A stretch of DNA of 64,000 bases from NCBI GenBank assembly GCA_003254925.1, contig QANZ01000202.1, positions 71,191 to 135,190 of the forward strand. Direction: 5' to 3'. Of the stretch, positions 48,320 through 59,591 are shown piece by piece. Position 1 is the stretch's first letter, and every line of letters starts with the position of its first letter. The notes beneath the pieces are model-generated. The model ran no database searches. It saw only the letters and a list, made by a program, of their open reading frames with translations, and was not told the origin of the DNA. The translations under genes and the position numbers were made by a program. The DNA is from Chamaecrista fasciculata. Taxonomy: Eukaryota; Streptophyta; Magnoliopsida; Fabales; Fabaceae.

Positions 48320-50045
48320 ATGGCGTTTGCCCACTATTTGCTTGCCGTTCCCGTCGAATCCTCCTCCCCTAAGTGTCCTAAAGCTTCAATACTAACCCCA
48401 TCATTTTCGATTTCTTCCAAGTCTTTCTTTTCTCAGAGTTTTTCTTTCGCTCCTCGTTCCCGAGCACATAAGCACTCCATTTTCGCCAGATTCCCTAGGA
48501 TCCGGCATAAGGGTAAATAAATTTCAATTGCTTTCGTTTAATTAATTAGGGTTTTCCGCTGTTGAGTGTTGATTATGTGATTTAATTATATGGGTGGATT
48601 TTGCTGTTGGAAATTAGTGTATCGGAGAAAATGTATGTTCTTGAGGTAAGCGATTAAGCGATTTAACTTTAGGGTATTGCTGTTGTCAGTTAAGGCTGAA
48701 GCACAAGAACCTGAAGTCAGTGTAGCAACTGATGCCTTTACTCAATTCAAGCATCTCCTTTTACCAATTACAGATAGGAATCCATATCTTTCAGAAGGGA
48801 CTAAACAGGTGACTTTTCATGATTGCTGTTTAATCCCCCAAGTTATCTTTATTTGGGATAGAATCTTCAAGTTAACCAAATTTTTTCTAGATACCCCCCC
48901 CTGTTATTCTAACTGATTCGAACAGGAACATGACAGTGAAAACCAATTTGATCAATTGCTGGCAACTTTTCCTTCACAGTACACAATCTTTTCTCCATGT
49001 GTGCATTTCTTGACATAAGACTGACTTGTGGCTAACTTTTTTTTTAATAGGCTATAGCAACTACTGCTGCTTTAGCCAAAAAGTATGGAGCAGATATTAC
49101 GGTAGTGGGTATGTGTGCTTCCCTCCAATTTTACTTTCTGGTGGATAACTAAACGAAGCTGTAAAGCAGAGAGTCTTTTGACATTCTTTTGCTCTTCCAA
49201 AATCGAGATTTTAATAATTATAGGCTTTGTATGATTTGCAGTTATTGATGAACAGCAGAAAGAGTCACTGCCTGAGCATGAGACCCAACTATCAAGCATT
49301 CGTTGGCATCTATCTGAAGGTTGGTTCAAGCTATTGCTTTACTTTGATTATACAATGCAGAATGCATGCTTAAGCATATTGCATATTTTGGGCATAAAGT
49401 CTTCGTTGATATATTAAGTTCTAGGTTAATATGACTTTCATATTTTAAATTGTGAGAAAACTGTGTCAGGAATCTCAGCTTAAGCTCTTTGTCATAACTC
49501 ATACTAACTACTAAGTAGTAAATAAATTGTTCATGGTTCACTCTTAATCCTTACATGACCTTTTTTTTTTCTTTTGATTTCATGTCTAATGATTATTTAT
49601 GTTTTTTCTATCTATTGTATGGGGTAGATGATTATTTTAATATCATATAGAATACAAATCTAATAGTGATAAAGGAGTTCATGTGTACTAACAATGGAGA
49701 AAAAATTGACTTTTCTGGGGGCCTTTATCCTATAAAAATTATTAAAATTCATGTAGTTGAACATCCACGATAAATGGAATTAAGGATTATTATTGTTCTT
49801 GCATATGTGGACCTGTTTTATATTTTGTCATTTTCCTTAAAATACTTACAGGTGGATTCAAGAACTATAGCTTGCTAGAGAGACTTGGAGAAGGGAGTAA
49901 ACCAACAGCAATTATCGGTGATGTTGCTGATGACCTAAATCTTGATTTGGTAGTTATAAGCATGGAAGCCATTCATACAAAGCATGTAGATGCAAACCTT
50001 CTTGCCGAGTTCATTCCCTGCCCTGTCATGCTTCTGCCTTTGTAA
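48320..50045 (+). CDS. USP-like (HUP-fold) protein, probably plastid-targeted
   Basis: Exons 48320-48512, 48690-48808, 49051-49108, 49242-49319 and 49852-50045 give 213 codons. The first ~65 residues are rich in Ser, Pro and basic residues and poor in acidic ones, like a chloroplast transit peptide. The mature part follows the universal-stress-protein order: FKHLLLPITDRN as strand 1, AIATTAALAKKYGADITVVVI as helix and strand, GDVADDLNLDLVVISMEA, and a final PCPVMLLPL strand. The glycine-rich ATP loop (GxxG...GS) of nucleotide-binding USPs is absent: after VVISMEA comes IHTKHVDANLLAEF. It probably does not bind ATP in the standard way. No function can be assigned. Confidence 0.8.
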
Positions 50046-50690
50046 TTTTAATTGTTTCCGATTTAGTGAATGGTTTTGGACTTTTGGTCACAGCTCCTAA
50101 GTCTCTTCAATCATGTTCTTTAGCATTTGCTCCTATATGTATTACTTGGATTCGGATATTTTGCCATCAGTTTTGTTTGAACTGCTTGATTGTGCCTGAC
50201 TTAGGAGGTTTATGTAAATATGAATGTTGAAGCCGGATAGCTAATTGATGAGTTATGAAAGGAGCCATGTTGAGTATTACTCTCTCTCTCTCTCTACTGT
50301 TACTATGCACTTTCCAAAATAGGTGATGGAAGCTACACCGGAATCGTCTTTATGAAGTGCATGGTCCTTGTAACATTTTATTTTAATGCTTTTGATGTGC
50401 ATGCTTTGCACAGAACACGCCCATAGCTCTAGTCAGAGCCTTTGCTCAATGCTTGACAACCAAGCAATCAGGTAGGTGGTCCATGAATTTTGTGCACGAA
50501 TTCCGCTTTATTTCTTGTTTTGTAATTCCTATTCACAGAAAGACTTATAATTCATTCATCTGCCAATATTGTAACCTCTTATTGTAAACAAAATTCTAGT
50601 AGTAGACTATCTTCTCAGTGGATCCATGCATGTGAAACTAAATGTTTTTCTGGTTAGAGAAAACTTAGGTAATGTTCTCTATATCTTTGC
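50046..50690. other. 3' flank of the USP-like gene
   Basis: Likely 3' UTR and spacer, with a short (TC)n run near 50280-50296. No second gene is seen. Confidence 0.45.
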
Positions 50691-50694
50691 TTTT

Positions 50695-50969
50695 GGTTAT
50701 GTTTGGATTGGGGATTAAGAAGGAGAAAGAGAAGGGAAGGGAAGAGGTTTGAGACCTCTTCTCCTTGTTTGAAAAGTTGATGATTGGAAGAGAAGAGAAT
50801 GACGGATTAACTTTTAATCCTTCCTTCTCCACTTTCCTTTGCAAATTCCAAATAATTCTAATTGAGTTATTTTGGAGGAGGAGCGACTTTCCAAACAAAG
50901 AGGAAAGTAGAAAGAGATTAATCATTCTTCTCCTTCCCTCTCCTTTCCCTCCCATTATTCAAACAACCC
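50695..50969. mobile_element. Foldback MITE
   Basis: The left arm starts ggttatgtttggattgggg and continues in AG-rich sequence. The right arm is its inverse: CT-rich, ending cccattattcaaacaacc. The shape resembles hAT- or PIF-type MITEs, but I could not settle a target duplication. Confidence 0.6.
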
Positions 50970-51990
50970 ATTAAAGTTCCTTCAATCACAATTTTTTATA
51001 CTCTTTTATGGAACAAAATTTTTGTCTTTCGGGAGGAATCTTAATATAAGAAAATTTTTATAAGTTTAGTCCTTTTTGGTTCTCAGTGTACATAAGGACA
51101 ATTCTTTCTCTGTGGTACATTGATCTGATCCAACTCAATTAGTGATGACGCAACTTGTTTAGGGATCTAGTTGTTGGAGATTACTAGTTTTTATATTGAT
51201 AACAGTTGGCTAAAATGTCAAATGTGTCCTATCTAATTTTTCTTGTACTACCTTTTTTTTTCCTCTCATAATTTGGCTTAAAAGTCTCTTTTCAATGCGC
51301 TCAGCCCTTCTCTCTCTTTCTATTAATACTCTTTTCTATCTTCCTATCTTTTTCATAGACTTCTTTAATGGCACTTTAATTATCGCCAAAAGCTACAAAG
51401 GAGGGAACAAGACTGTGGCATTGACAAATGCTTGCTATTCCAGAAGACGTGGTATGTGTGCCTATTCTTGACAAATGCTTCCTTTGTTCTCTCAAAGAAG
51501 AATCTAACTGTAATGTCGTCTTTCCACGATGTGAAGAGGTCTGTGTCTCTGAGATATATGGAGTAAGGGCTGTAAGGCTTCTTTTATGTTTAATGGTTCC
51601 ATCAAATGTGTGAGATAAAATGTTATCAAGTACCAACGGAAACATTTGAAACAATTCAAAATGTCTGAAAGGGAATCACTTTTTTGGGTTCTAAACTGTG
51701 TTTTTTTGGGGGGCTTACCTGTTTTAAAAGTTTAAATTTCGTTTGAGTTGGGTAAGATTACCCATCAAATATTCAAGCTAGTTATATTTTCAAGTCATTA
51801 ATCTACATGCATAGTACCATTATATTAAACTTAATTAGTTTCCTATTTACAAAAGTAGTGATCTTCCTCTTTCAAGTCCAATGGGCGGTGAGTGTGGAAA
51901 CCTTCAGAAAGTTATCATGTCCTAACAATGAATGAAAAGAGTCTGAGAGGGAGAAGAGTTGGAGAAGGTGGTCCCTGTGCTGTGTGATAA
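50970..51990. other. Spacer, nothing assigned
   Basis: AT-rich, with one small duplicated word (cattgacaaatgctt / cttgacaaatgcttcc) near 51418-51482. No recognisable gene. Confidence 0.45.
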
Positions 51991-51997
51991 ATATAAA

Positions 51998-52249
51998 CGG
52001 CCAAAGTGTGAATTTGGTCCTATAACTTTGCTCAAGTTTCCAAATCAGTCCTATAAGTTTTTTTGTCTCGAATTTGGTCCTGTAACTTTGCTCAAGTTCC
52101 CAAATCAGTATTATAACTTTTTTTGTCTCGAATTTGGTCCTATATCTTTACTCTAGGTCCCATATCAGTCCTATATCTTTTTTTTGTCTCAGTTTTGGTC
52201 CCATATGTTTTGAAAACCTCTCACCGTTAGTCCTCCGTCTATTTTAAAN
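51998..52249. mobile_element. Left part of a TIR element, cut by a contig join
   Basis: It starts ggccaaagtgtgaatttgg and repeats the word 'ctcgaatttggtcctgtaac' with small changes. It stops at a single N (52249), after which the inverse arm is not found. The missing half is probably lost at this join. Confidence 0.5.
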
Positions 52250-52449
52250 GGGAAGACCACCGTGGATCAATGATCCGCCGTAGCATTTCTCGGTAATAGT
52301 GTGCAGTGAAAGGGAGTCGTTTCTTTGGGAGGAAACCTATTATTTGGTCCCTCCTTTTTAATAGTTTCAACTATATGGTCCCTTCATTTTCGAAATAGAC
52401 TATTTGGTCTTTCAAAAATTAGAAATGTCAATTCGTTAGTCTCTATTTA

Positions 52450-54182
52450 TGGAGATTGTGCCCTAGGGCCAATCATTTTATATGTATGAACATATGTTTT
52501 GATTAATTTATATTTGATAAATTATGTCGTTATCATATTATTAGCATGTTTACTGTGATAACTGTCCTTGATTAATTATGTGATAATTAGTCTAAATTGT
52601 CACTGGTCGATCATTCTCGTGGGAACGTGAATGAACCAAGACTAGCATGACCTCGGTGAATGGAGATATACGCATGAGATGCTTTACGAGAGTCATGGTA
52701 CAATTATGTAATGGGTTACAAATTGCTCGACCGACCCGGAGAGTCCTGCATGGGTTTAATCATAAGCTAGTCTCTCCTGTACACCTGTCACGATGCCCTT
52801 AGACCTGAGGTCTTGACTATTCCGGCGTTGTAGATGTCGAATTTTGGCCTAGTCCAATGTTGCCCGTAACAGGGTAGCCATACAAGCTAGGTACGGGTTT
52901 AGTTGTTTACCGTGCTGAGGAATGTGGTTGACCAAGAAGGAATTTTGTCCCTCATTGAGATGAGAGATATTTAACTGGGCCTCTCGATGAGTCTGTCCAA
53001 GGAATGTGTGGCCACACAGGGAAATGAGACTAACTCAAAGAATCGAGAAAGTTGTGGTTTAGAATAAAGATGATTTTCCCATGCCTTATCCATGACCAAA
53101 ATATCATGTGACAATAGGGATTATGACAAGGTGGCACTAAGGTTAAATCGGTTTTGTTAAAACGATAGCTCACGTGTTTTTGGTAGTCGTGATGGCTTGC
53201 TAGAGTCCGCTCTCGACTTGTGAGTCATAGAGATGGCTTGCTGCCAACTTCACGTGAGGCCTGCTAGGTCACACACGAGCAGGATCAAGACACCGCAATG
53301 GGACACGAATTAGGGTTTAATTTGTGGGTCACTTTAGTGACACAATTTAAGACATAGTTGAATGTCTGGGACATGAAGTCTTATCTTAAATTAAATCTAC
53401 GATTATGATATTTAAATTTGTTAGACAAGTTTAAATATATTAATTGTTAAATAGTTAATTTGATTAATTTACAATTAAATTCTTGTTTAAAATATTAAGG
53501 AATAATAAATTAAATAAGCTTCCTAAAAGTTAGGGAATTATTGATTTATTAAATTCTCCAATATTAGGATAACAAAGAATGAGGGTGGCGCCTCATGCTC
53601 TTGTTTTTTATTAATAAAATTGTTTTGTTAATTAGATTCAAGATTTGAATTTGAATTCAAGATTTGATTTTGATTTCAAGATTCAAATTTTGAATTAAGA
53701 TATTAGGGTAATATTTTAATTCAATATTGTTAGGGAATTAATAAGTTGGTTATAACTTCCTAAGAGTTAGGGTTGTTATTTTGATTTATTAAATTCCTTA
53801 AAATTGAAGAGGGAGATGGCGCATTCTTGTGGGGTCCATGTGCAAGATTTGATCTTGCATTTTGAATCTCAAGATTGCAGTTTGAATTCAAATTAAGATA
53901 TTAATGTAATATTTTAATTAAGAATTCAAGTCCTAAANGAAGGAGGCTAGCACCTAGGTGTCTGCCAAACTGCTCGTGTAGATTACTGGCAGAGGAAGGA
54001 CACGTTCCAGTGGACTTCTTGGATTCGCAAGTAGAAAGCCACCGATTGAATTTTAGGTATAACTCTTCTCTTACTAGAATAAATGCAAATAGTGGATCCT
54101 GGAAGGGAATTATAGAGTATATGCGTTTTAAAGGTTTTTTTGTTTTTACTTCCGCTGCGCTCCGCTCTATAATTCTCCAACA
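52450..54182 (+). repeat. 5' LTR of the copia element (with assembly hole)
   Basis: Starts tggagattgtgccc and ends ctccaaca. A single N at 53938 replaces about 370 bases that are present in the 3' LTR, including its TATA-like box. It holds about 400 bases (53536-53937) that the 3' LTR lacks at its own N. The intact LTR is therefore about 2.1 kb. Confidence 0.9.
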
Positions 54183-54183
54183 G

Positions 54184-54196
54184 TGGTATCAGAGCC
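54184..54196 (+). promoter_or_regulatory. Primer binding site (initiator tRNA-Met)
   Basis: 'tggtatcagagcc', one base after the 5' LTR, is complementary to the 3' end of plant initiator tRNA-Met, the usual copia primer. Confidence 0.9.
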
Positions 54197-55694
54197 ACGC
54201 TAATCTTGTGTTTATTCTGGTTTTTGTGATACATGAGATATATGTTTGAGTGTTTACCGCTTTCAATCGTATGCTTGAATTTTACGAAAATCCACCACAT
54301 GAGTTTTTCGAACCATATATAAAAAATGGTGCAAATTTGATGTATTTGATAGATAGGGAAATCAATTGGATTGATTTAAAATTATTCTTGGAATTTTTGG
54401 TCTTGGTCGAACCCTATATATAATTTTAATTAAAATTGTTTTAATTATAGTATTGTAGGGTGGCTGAAATTTTATAATTATGAATTTGTAAATTTTGGGT
54501 AAAAAATTTGGGTTCTTGAATATGATTCTTGAATTCTTGATTTTTGATGCAAGACTCTTATTTTTTCAAGAAGGCATGTTAAATTGCACAAACCCTAATT
54601 GAACAACAAAAATCGTTTTTTTGGTGTGTTGTATGATAGCCGTGTATATATGTTTAAATATGTGAATTGTTCATGTATGGGTATAGTGTTGGATATGGCT
54701 CTAGGTATTTTTGGTAAATACGACCTGCGTGTCGTCTCCCTAAATTCTGAATTTAATTTTATTTTATTTTTCACCTCAATGTAAATGAGGTTTCCCAATG
54801 TAATTTTATTTTTCTTTTTAGAAAAATTCTCTCATTGGCTTGAGGGAATTTGGGATAGATGAGCCATATCTAAACACGGTTATATTTATGCATTTAATAT
54901 TTTGTATGAGATGCAAATTGGCGCTAGATGTATGTTTAGGGGTGCGATTTTAACATGCAAAGTTTTTATTTTACGCGCAACCACGTATACGATACGAGCG
55001 TAGGATTTTGTATGAGATACAAAATTCGTGCATGTGTTTATATGTATATGATACATGGGGATAAACACTTGGCACACTCGTTTAATTTTAAAATTGGATT
55101 TAAAATTGAACAAAAAACGGAACCTTAAAATTGAACCCTTATAAAATCTTAAGTTTTAATGCCATCAATAAAACACCCTGTTAAAATCTCGATCATTGTG
55201 GAGCAGTGATAGCCTCCGCTACACGTATCTACTTTTATCTTGAGGAGACACGGGTGAATGAAAGATTCAACGCAATGCCTTATTGAAGTCTTGGTTTATT
55301 GGATGCGGTGATAGCCTCCGCTACACGTGTTCAGTGGGCCTTGATGATATAGGGTTGGGCTTCGGCCTTGTTGTTTTGAGCCTGGTCATTCACGAGTTTT
55401 ATTGTGTGAGTTAACGGGGTTATCAAATTGGATTTGGACCTCAAGGCATTAGATGGGATAAACATGCCATAATAAGTATCATATGATGATACAGTCCCAT
55501 AAAGATCTAAGAGTCACATATAATGTGATTAGTAAAGAGTTACCTACCTAAATAACCTAAGGGTGCATGATCGCCTCCACGACGTTAAACTTTGGTGAAA
55601 TATGGATCTTAGCCACTAATAATAATTTTGCTGGGTTTTATAAAATGGTGGAACTTTTTGCTAAATTAACTTTCATATCTTAATTGTAGAATCA
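54197..55694 (+). other. Untranslated leader of the copia element
   Basis: About 1.5 kb between primer site and gag without a long reading frame. The word 'gtgatagcctccgctacacg' occurs twice, at about 55206 and 55308, and a related atgatcgcctccacgacg occurs near 55567. Confidence 0.6.
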
Positions 55695-56939
55695 ATGGCA
55701 AACAATAGTTCAGCGTTATCACTGCGATCTATCCTTGAGAAGGATAAGTTGAATGGGACAAATTTCCTTGATTGGTTCCGAAATCTGAGAATTGTTCTCA
55801 CCCAAGAAAGGAAATTTTATATCATAGAGAACCCTCCCCCGGAGAGCCTATCAACGATGCTCCAAGAGCTCAAAGAACTGCTTATGAGAAGCACTTCAAT
55901 GACTCTGTGGACGTCGCTTGCCTGATGCTAGCCACGATGGTTCCCAAGTTGCAAAAGAACTTGGAAAACCTGACGGCTTATGAGATGGTCACGCATCTCA
56001 GGGAAATGTTCCAGCAGCAGGCAAGGCAAGAGAGATATGAGACCACTAAGGCTCTACACTCTTGCAAGATGGCTGAAGGTGCATCCGTGAGTACCCACAT
56101 CTTGAAGATGAAGAGGTACATAGATCACCTTAGTAGGCTGGGATTTCCCATTACCTCAGAGCTTGCGACGGATTTGATCCTGAACTCGCTGCCTAGAAGT
56201 TATGACCAGTTTGTCATGAACTTCAATATGAATGGTATGGAGAAATCGGTCTCTGAACTGCATGGGATGCTCAAGACTGCTGAGGCATCCATCAAAAAGG
56301 CGCCTAGCACAGTCTTGATGGTTCAGAAAGACCAGGGGAAAGGGAAGGGCAAAGGAAAGAGGAAGGGTAAAGCCCCGATTGGTGAGACCAAGCCAGTGGC
56401 CAAGCCTAACCCGCAACCTGCCAAGAAGGCAAAGCCCTCCAAGGATGCGATTTGCTTCTTCTGCCAAAAGCCTAGACATTGGATGAGGAATTGTAAATTG
56501 TATATGGAAGATCTGAAGAAGAAGAAGAGCGAGGCCTCTACTTCAGGTATCTTTGTTATAAATGTTCATGTTTCTACTTTAACCACTTGGGTATTAAATA
56601 CAGCATGTGGTTCTCACATTTGTACAAATGTGCAGGGTCTTAGAGACAGTAGGAAGCTGGACAGAAGCGAGGTGGACCTACGTGTGGGCAATGGAGCAAG
56701 AGTTGCTACTGTTGCTGTGGGAACATACGAGCTGATGTTGCCCTCTGGGCTCATTTTTACTTTAAATAATTGTTATTATGTACCTTCTTTAAGTTCAAAC
56801 ATTATTTCGCTTTCTTATTTGGATAAGGAAGGTTTTACATGTATAAACGGTAATGGTAGGTGTTCAATTTATAAAGATGATGTGTTATTTGCTTATGGTG
56901 ATTTGCAAGATAATCATTACATACCTTTGACATTGTCGT
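55695..56939 (+). pseudogene. copia gag and protease, broken
   Basis: Gag begins MANNSSALSLRSILEKDKLN and shifts frame near 55845; the rest is open in a second frame to 56956. A zinc knuckle CFFCQKPRHWMRNC (C-x2-C-x4-H-x4-C) follows a Lys-rich linker. The protease site reads WVLNTACGSHIC. Copia proteases normally have DTG or DTA here, so the catalytic Asp appears changed to Asn. Just before 56940 sequence is missing and the frame changes again at the start of the integrase region. Confidence 0.85.
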
Positions 56940-59556
56940 TTAGGCCATATAAATGAGAAACACCTAGAGAAGCTCCATAAAGATGGACTTCTAAGCTCAT
57001 TTGATTTTGAATCATATGATGCTTGTGAACCTTGTCTACTTGGAAAGATGACAAAGGCGCCCTTCACTGGCCACAGTGAGAGAGCATCTAACTTATTGGG
57101 GATCATACATAGTGATGTATGTGGACCCATGAGTACTCAAGCTAGAAGTGGTTTCTCATACTTCATTACGTTCACTGATGACTTCAGTAGGTATGGTTAT
57201 GTCTATCTAATGAAGCACAAGTTAGAGTCTTTTGAAATGTTCAAAAGATTTTAAAGTGAAATAGAGAACCAAATTGGAAAGAAAATCAAAGTCCTTCGAT
57301 CCGATCGAGGAGACGAATATTTGAGCCAAGAATTTGTTGATCATCTTAGAAGTTGTGGGATAGTCTCACAACTTACCCCTCCTGGAACTCCACAGTGGAA
57401 TGGTGTTTCTGAGAGGAGGAATCAGACTTTATTAGATATGGTCTGATCTATGATGAGTCAAGCTGATCTTCCGCCATCCTTTTGGGGGCATGCTCTAGAA
57501 ACTGCTACATTCACACTTAACCGTGTTCCGTCTAAGGCAGTTGAGAAGACACCATATGAGATATGGAATGGGAAGAGGCCCAATTCGTCTTACCTCAAGG
57601 TTTGTGGATGTGAAGTTTATGTTAAGCAACAACCTAACGATAAACTGTCTACTAAATCCCTCAAGTGTTTATTTGTGGGATACCCCAAGGAAACAAGGGG
57701 GTATTATGTCTACTACCCATCTGACAACAAAGTGTTTGTAGTCAGAAATGGATTCTTTTTGGAAAGGGACTTTGTCTCCAAAAGAGACAGTGAGAGTAAG
57801 ATAGATCTTGAAGAGGTTCAAGATCCACAAGACACTCTAGAGGCGCAGACGAAAACTAGAGAAGAGTCACAAGATGTTGTGGAAGCTCCTCTAGTGGCAC
57901 AAGGACCACGAAGGTCTGATAGAACACGTTCTCAACCTCAAAGATATGGATTTTTGATGACTGAGAACAAGAATGTGTTGCTCATGGAGCGTGGTGAGCC
58001 GACCACCTATCAAGAAGCTATTGTGGGTCCCAACTCTGAGAAATGGGTTGAAGCCATGAAGGAAGAGATGCAATCCATGTACGACAATAAGGTGTGGACC
58101 TTAGTCGCTCCACCTGAAGGTGTAAAAGTCGTAGGGTGCAAGTGGGTTTTCAAAGAGAAAACCGACATGGATGGCAATGTCAATGTCTTTAAGGCCAGGC
58201 TAGTTGCAAAGGGGTTTACACAACGTCATGGTATTGACTATGACGAAACGTTTTCCCCAGTTGCAATGGCCAAGTCCATTAGGATTCTCCTTGCCATAGC
58301 CGCATATTATGACTATGAGATATGGCAAATGGATGTCAAAACAACATTCTTTAATGGAAGGCTGCCCAAGGATGTGTACATGTCACAACCTGAGGGGTTT
58401 GTATGTCCAGAGGAACTAGAGAAGGTGTGCAAGCTTCAGAGATCCATTTATGGATTGAAGCAAGCATCCTGGAGTTGGAATCATCGTTTTGATGAGGTAG
58501 TCAAAGAGTTTGGCTTCTTACAAAACCCTGATGAGCCTTGTGTTTACAAGAAGGTTAGTGGGAGCACGATTGTGTTCTTGGTGCTCTATGTCGATGACAT
58601 ATTGCTCATTGGAAATGATGTTCCTACCTTGGAGATTGTGAAATCTTGGTTGGAAAAATCATTCTCAATGAAGGACTTAGGAGAAGCTGCCTATAGGTAT
58701 CAAGATCTATAGAGATAGATCTCGAAGGCTTCTTGGATTAAGTCAGAGTACATACTTGGATAAGGTACTAAAACGGTTCAGTTTGCAAGATTCCAAGAAG
58801 GGATTCATACCGATGAATCATGGTTTAGTCTTGAGCAAGAATCAGTGTCCCAAGACACTTGAAGAGCGAGGGCGCATGAGTGGCATCCCTTATGCTTCGG
58901 CAATAGGATCCATCATGTATGCATGATGTGTACTCGACCCGATGTGTCGTTTGCCCTGAGCATGACGAGCCGGTTCCAACAAGACCTTGGAGAGGATCAT
59001 TGGACCGTTGTTAAAAACATCCTTAAGTACTTGAGAAGGACTAAGGATGAATTCTTGGTTTATGGTGGAACTGATGAAGAGCTATGTGTAATTGGTTACA
59101 CAGACGCCAGTTTCCAAACCGACCAAGATGATTTCAAATCGCAGTCTGGATACGTGTTTTTTCCTGAACGGTGGCAACGTGAGTTGGAAGAGTTCCAAGC
59201 AGAGCACGATTGCTGATTCTACGACAGAGGTTGAGTATATAGCAGCATCAGATGCGGCGAAGGAGGCTGTATGGATTAGGAAGTTCATTGCTGAGCTTGG
59301 TGTGGTTCTGACCATTTCTGATCCTATAACCTTGTATTGTGACAATAGTGGTGCTATTGCACAAGCCAAGGAGCCCCGGTCCCACCAAAGGACCAAACAC
59401 ATACTCAGGCGTTATCACCTTGTCAGAGAGATTGTTGACAGAGGAGATATCATGATATGTAAAGTAGCAGACGAGGATAATGTTGCCGATCCTCTTACGA
59501 AACCTCTAGCATGGGTCGTACATGAACGTCATGTAATGTCATGTAGGAACAGTTAG
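56940..59556 (+). pseudogene. copia integrase, reverse transcriptase and RNase H, broken
   Basis: From 56940: LGHINEKHLEKLHKDG and CEPC (integrase zinc finger); then HSDVCGP, RSDRGDEYLS and QWNGVSERRNQ, which supply the D, D and E of the integrase core; then the reverse transcriptase with WVFKEKTD, QMDVKTTFFNG and YVDDILLIGND; then RNase H (YTDASFQTD, TTEVEYIAASDA, LYCDNSGAI). In-frame stops lie at 57252-57254 and 57444-57446. Frameshifts fall near 58695, 58920 and 59160. Integrase before reverse transcriptase is the copia order. Confidence 0.92.
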
Positions 59557-59575
59557 ATTGATGATTGTACCTAGT

Positions 59576-59591
59576 GCAAGTGGGAGTTTGA
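59576..59591 (+). promoter_or_regulatory. Polypurine tract
   Basis: 'gcaagtgggagtttga' lies directly before the 3' LTR, where plus-strand synthesis is primed. It is not purely purine, perhaps through mutation. Confidence 0.5.

Noticed and set aside
51428-51613. A 61-codon Cys-containing frame in the spacer after the USP-like gene
   Set aside because: No family resemblance, no splice partners, and compositionally like the surrounding spacer.
52442-52449. A 5-bp target duplication (tctat) for the copia element
   Set aside because: The copy on the left is three bases away from the LTR start, so the match is not clean and could be chance.
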